Shown here piece by piece: positions 7,312-9,629 of a stretch of 9,629 bases of DNA (position 1 is the first letter of the stretch; each line of letters starts with the position of its first letter). The position numbers and the translations under genes were made by a program. Below the pieces are notes generated by a model, which saw nothing but the letters and a program-made list of their open reading frames with translations, was not told where the DNA came from and did no database searches. The DNA is taken from NCBI GenBank assembly GCA_947174085.1, contig CAMWHN010000065.1:1-9629 (forward strand), in the 5' to 3' direction. The stretch is from an uncultured Ruminococcus sp. (GTDB lineage: Bacteria > Bacillota > Clostridia > Oscillospirales > Ruminococcaceae).

Positions 7312-8249
7312 GATACAGCTCCTTTCAGGCAATTTTCAGCCTCTTGCATAATTTCAGAAATAATTTCCTGACAAGTTTGCTCTTTCTTGACAAGACCAGA
7401 AATTTGACCGGCAAGCACACTGCCATTTTTAACATCACCATCAACAGCGGCTTTTCTAAGCGAACCTGCACCCAAATCCGCAATAGACTCTTGTGTTGCT
7501 TCTGGTGCAAATTCAAGTTTTACAAAATTTCTGGTAAAATTATTTTTAATACCACGGCAAGTATTACCACCAAAACGGCGACCTGTGACTTGCGTGGAAA
7601 TATCTTTTGCTTTTAGAATCATATCTTTATAATTTTGATGTACATTACATTCTTTGGCAACTAAAAATCTTGTTCCCATTTGCACACCAACAGCTCCAAG
7701 CATGAATGCCGCTGCAATTCCTCTGCCGTCACCAATTCCCCCTGCGGCTAATACCGGAATAGTTACAGAATCTACTACTTGTGGCACAAGTGCCATTGTG
7801 CTTAATTCTCCGATATGACCGCCAGATTCCTGACCCTCTGCAATGACTGCATCTGCTCCGGCTTTTTCTGCTTGTTTTGCCATAGTAGAAGATGCAATCA
7901 CAGGAATAACTTTAATACCGGCTTCTTTCCATAAAGCAATATATTTGCCTGCACTTCCTGCACCTGTTGTGACAACAGCAGGTTTTTCTTCTGCGCAGAC
8001 GTTTGCACATTCGTCTGCAAATGGACTCATGAGCATAATATTCACACCAAAAGGCTTATTTGTTAAGCTTTTGGCAATTTTAATCTGTTCTCTGACATAC
8101 TCGGCATTTGCGTTCATCGCTGAAATAATTCCCAGACCGCCGGCGTTAGAGACTGCTGCGGCTAATTTGCCGTCAGCAATCCACGCCATACCGCCTTGGA
8201 ACACAGGGTACGCAATGCCCAGCAGTTCACAAATAGGCGATTGCATCAT
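7299..8249 (-). CDS. fabK: Enoyl-ACP reductase II (FMN-dependent FabK)
   Basis: FabK performs the last reduction of each elongation cycle, using FMN and NAD(P)H. The 316-residue protein has the nitronate monooxygenase-like TIM-barrel pattern: PVFQGGMAWIA at 15-25, AGGLGIISA at 36-44, KPFGVNIMLMSPF at 65-77, and AEGQESGGHIG at 137-147. His145 corresponds to the catalytic His of pneumococcal FabK. The phosphate-binding AAGGIGDGRG is at 168-177 and GTRF at 192-195. Similarity to pneumococcal FabK is clear along the whole length, which with the operon setting argues against a catabolic nitronate monooxygenase. FabK is structurally unrelated to FabI and is known to be triclosan-insensitive. Two adjacent ATGs are possible; the first (8249) is 8 nt from a GAGG site at 8258-8261. 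No fabI is present in the window. Confidence 0.96.
   Translation of the reverse strand: MMQSPICELLGIAYPVFQGGMAWIADGKLAAAVSNAGGLGIISAMNANAEYVREQIKIAKSLTNKPFGVNIMLMSPFADECANVCAEEKPAVVTTGAGSAGKYIALWKEAGIKVIPVIASSTMAKQAEKAGADAVIAEGQESGGHIGELSTMALVPQVVDSVTIPVLAAGGIGDGRGIAAAFMLGAVGVQMGTRFLVAKECNVHQNYKDMILKAKDISTQVTGRRFGGNTCRGIKNNFTRNFVKLEFAPEATQESIADLGAGSLRKAAVDGDVKNGSVLAGQISGLVKKEQTCQEIISEIMQEAENCLKGAVSWVK
7319..7325 (-). promoter_or_regulatory. Ribosome-binding site of fabD, inside fabK
   Basis: AAAGGAG on the minus strand lies 7 nt before the ATG at 7311 and downstream of the alternative ATG at 7332, which it therefore cannot serve. The site lies within the last codons of fabK, so ribosomes finishing fabK pass over it before reaching the fabK stop at 7299-7301. 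Confidence 0.8.
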
Positions 8250-8252
8250 AGC

Positions 8253-8480
8253 TTATGCCTCTGCAATCAGTTTTTCAACAGTTTCAACTAATTTGCCAAC
8301 TGTGTTCAGTTCTGGAGACATTTCAAGTGTAATGTCAAACTCTTCTTCGAGTTGCATTGCCATTTCTGTTAAATCCAGAGAATCAATGCCCAAATCTGCA
8401 AATGCTGTTTCTGCTGTGATGTCAGCAGTGTCTACGTCTGTTGCTTCTGCAAGCAATTCAAGAATTTTTTCCTGTACCAT
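8253..8480 (-). CDS. acpP: Acyl carrier protein
   Basis: ACP carries growing acyl chains on a phosphopantetheine arm and is the shared substrate of every Fab enzyme here. From the ATG at 8480 it has 75 residues, is strongly acidic, and carries the attachment motif GIDSLDLTEM with Ser34, within the usual four-helix pattern. The frame continues upstream to an ATG at 8555, but those 25 extra residues overlap fabH, are basic and do not look like ACP. The AAAGGAG site at 8489-8495, 8 nt before 8480, fixes the start. The 56-nt gap after fabH is the longest in the operon. A holo-ACP synthase gene is not in the window. Confidence 0.97.
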   Translation of the reverse strand: MVQEKILELLAEATDVDTADITAETAFADLGIDSLDLTEMAMQLEEEFDITLEMSPELNTVGKLVETVEKLIAEA

Positions 8481-8488
8481 TGTTTTTA

Positions 8489-8495
8489 CTCCTTT
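8489..8495 (-). promoter_or_regulatory. Ribosome-binding site of acpP
   Basis: AAAGGAG on the minus strand is 8 nt from the ATG at 8480. It rules out the longer reading from 8555 and gives ACP its normal 75-residue length. It looks clearly stronger than the fabH site, which fits the high ACP demand known in bacteria. Confidence 0.8.
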
Positions 8496-8536
8496 TTTGT
8501 GATATAATATATGTGAACCAGAATTTTTTCTGATTA

Positions 8537-9493
8537 TCACCATTCTATTAAGCAAGCGACATTAGATAAGCCACCGCCAAACGCACAGAGAATAATTTTA
8601 TCTCCACGTTTTAAATTACCGCTTTTTGCAAGTTCATGCAAGGCAATCGGTACGGATGCACTGGAAGTATTACCATATTTTTCGATATTACAGAAAAATT
8701 TGCTATTTGCTATCCCAAGACGCTTTGCCGCAAAATCTATAATACGCTTATTTGCCTGATGCGGTACAATCCATGCAATATCATCTATTGTCAGATTATT
8801 ATTTTCTAATAACGTTGTAACGTCTTGTGAAATCGATGTTACAGCATATTTAAAAGTCTCTTGTCCCTGCATGTGAACAAATGGTGTATCTTGTTCCCTG
8901 TTAAAATATGGTGAATTGCCAATGCTATGCGGAATTTTAATAACATCATCTCCGCCCTTTACTGTAATAACAGAATCTAAATAATTTTCACCACGTTCCA
9001 ACACAGCCGCACCTGCACCGTCACCAAAAATGACACATGTACTTCTGTCTGTAAAATCTAAAATACCACTCATGCGTTCTGCGCCGACAACTAGAATTTT
9101 CTTGAAATTTTTGTGTAATGCGAAAAATCCTGCTGCTGTTTCCAGTAAAAACAAAAATGCAGAACATGCAGCATTAATATCCATTGCCATGCAAGTTGCG
9201 CCTAAGCCGTGCTGAATCATACAGGACATGGACGGCGAAGATGTTTCTCCGCTGACTGTTGCCGCAAAAATCGCATCTAATTCTTCTACTTTCACGCCAC
9301 TATCTTCTAAAGCTGATTGCGCCGCTTTCAATCCCATTTCAGAAGTAAATTCAGTTTCGGAAATTCTGCGTTCTTTGACACCAACTCTTTTAGAAATCCA
9401 TTCGTCAGATGTTTCTACTATCTGTGCCAAATCATCATTTGTCACTGCTTTCGGCGGAACATACATGCCTGTTCCTATAATGCGAAAACTCAT
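8537..9493 (-). CDS. fabH: 3-oxoacyl-ACP synthase III (initiating condensing enzyme)
   Basis: FabH starts chains by condensing an acyl-CoA primer with malonyl-ACP, and its primer choice decides straight versus branched chains. The 318-residue protein has the Cys-His-Asn triad: Cys110 in DINAACSAF, His245 in IVPHQANKRI and Asn275 in YGNTSSAS. It also has the N-terminal IIGTGMYVPP and DEWISKRVGVKERR (30-43) and the C-terminal CAFGGGLSNVACLIEW. Length is typical. The start at 9493 is preceded by a weak AGGAA site (9502-9506). It is the first gene of the operon; a fabT-like MarR repressor gene often lies just upstream in related clusters, but the window ends 136 nt beyond the start. Primer specificity cannot be read from the sequence. 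Confidence 0.96.
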   Translation of the reverse strand: MSFRIIGTGMYVPPKAVTNDDLAQIVETSDEWISKRVGVKERRISETEFTSEMGLKAAQSALEDSGVKVEELDAIFAATVSGETSSPSMSCMIQHGLGATCMAMDINAACSAFLFLLETAAGFFALHKNFKKILVVGAERMSGILDFTDRSTCVIFGDGAGAAVLERGENYLDSVITVKGGDDVIKIPHSIGNSPYFNREQDTPFVHMQGQETFKYAVTSISQDVTTLLENNNLTIDDIAWIVPHQANKRIIDFAAKRLGIANSKFFCNIEKYGNTSSASVPIALHELAKSGNLKRGDKIILCAFGGGLSNVACLIEW

Positions 9494-9528
9494 GTTATAA
9501 ATTCCTGCTACTCAAATATATCATATAT

Positions 9529-9557
9529 ATTATATTTACAGTCGCTTTTTCTGTGCA
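9529..9557 (-). promoter_or_regulatory. Probable promoter of the fab operon
   Basis: On the minus strand a perfect -10 box TATAAT (9534-9529) lies 17 nt after TGCACA (9557-9552), which matches four of six -35 positions. Transcription would start near 9522, giving a leader of about 30 nt before fabH. The surroundings are very AT-rich, so a TATAAT can arise by chance. The exact spacing, the position just upstream of the first gene and the flanking inverted repeat support the call. Confidence 0.5.
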
Positions 9558-9567
9558 TACTGTAAAT
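9534..9567. repeat. Perfect 9-bp inverted repeat around the fabH promoter (candidate operator)
   Basis: The arms ATTTACAGT (9534-9542) and ACTGTAAAT (9559-9567) are perfect inverted copies separated by 16 nt; their centres are 25 bp apart. One arm lies directly upstream of the proposed -35 box. The other lies between -35 and -10 and touches the -10. This is the geometry of a repressor operator, or of a hairpin if the region is transcribed from further upstream. It does not look like the FapR or FabT sites as I remember them. No T-run follows, so it is not an intrinsic terminator. Confidence 0.55.
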
Positions 9568-9629
9568 TTCCCAAGTAGCTTACTCCTTTCTTAATACTAA
9601 AAAATAAAAATAATGGTAAATCCCTTGCC

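Noticed and set aside
7843..8502. 219-codon open frame on the + strand opposite fabK and acpP
   Set aside because: Long and Ala/Ser-rich, but it mirrors strongly coding genes on the other strand and would be antisense to two well-supported genes; typical antisense shadow.
8526..8538. TGATAATCAGA near the fabH stop as a FabT-like operator half-site
   Set aside because: It matches only part of a remembered consensus, has no symmetric second half and lies inside the operon instead of at its promoter.
8481..8555. Longer acyl carrier protein reading from an ATG at 8555 (100 residues)
   Set aside because: The extension overlaps fabH and the intergenic gap, is basic, and ACP is normally about 75 residues; AAAGGAG lies directly before 8480.
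9508..9558. Minus-strand 16-codon frame starting ATG at 9558
   Set aside because: It begins 24 nt from the nearest ribosome-binding site, crosses the probable promoter and has no recognisable feature.

Overview
The window is a low-GC stretch of what looks like a Clostridia (Firmicutes/Bacillota) genome. I infer a Ruminococcus-like or Oscillospiraceae-like gut or rumen organism from three things: the FMN-type enoyl-ACP reductase FabK, the gene order of the type II fatty acid synthase (FAS-II) locus, and the style of the AccA and AccD proteins. Species cannot be named from the sequence alone. The left end is not genomic. Positions 1-93 are a poly-C run followed by an error-laden Illumina/Nextera adapter, so this is the end of an assembled contig.

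Layout, left to right. About 94-497 (+) is the 3' end of a membrane-protein gene cut by the contig end. A bidirectional hairpin terminator at 479-513 separates it from a convergent gene. Positions 516-2165 (-) encode a medium-chain-type acyl-CoA synthetase with its own promoter (2194-2223). An intrinsic terminator (2237-2260) closes the operon lying upstream of it. From 9493 down to 2274 (-) runs one FAS-II operon, transcribed right to left: fabH, acpP, fabK, fabD, fabG, fabF, fabZ, accD, accA. Positions 9494-9629 hold the probable operon promoter and leader.

How the genes work together. AccD and AccA form the carboxyltransferase half of acetyl-CoA carboxylase, which makes malonyl-CoA. FabD moves malonate onto AcpP. 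FabH starts a chain by condensing an acyl-CoA primer with malonyl-ACP. FabF, FabG, FabZ and FabK run the condensation, ketoreduction, dehydration and enoyl-reduction cycle. The genes are tightly packed: gaps are -13 to 19 nt except 56 nt before acpP, and most genes have a clear Shine-Dalgarno site.

The core operon is ordinary. The points worth a second look are: precise absence of accB and accC from an otherwise syntenic cluster; a perfect 9-bp inverted repeat wrapped around the probable fabH promoter, in a leader that also has an orphan ribosome-binding site; a possible link between the acyl-CoA synthetase and FabH primer supply; and the adapter contamination. I found no CRISPR array, tRNA, rRNA, insertion sequence or defence system.
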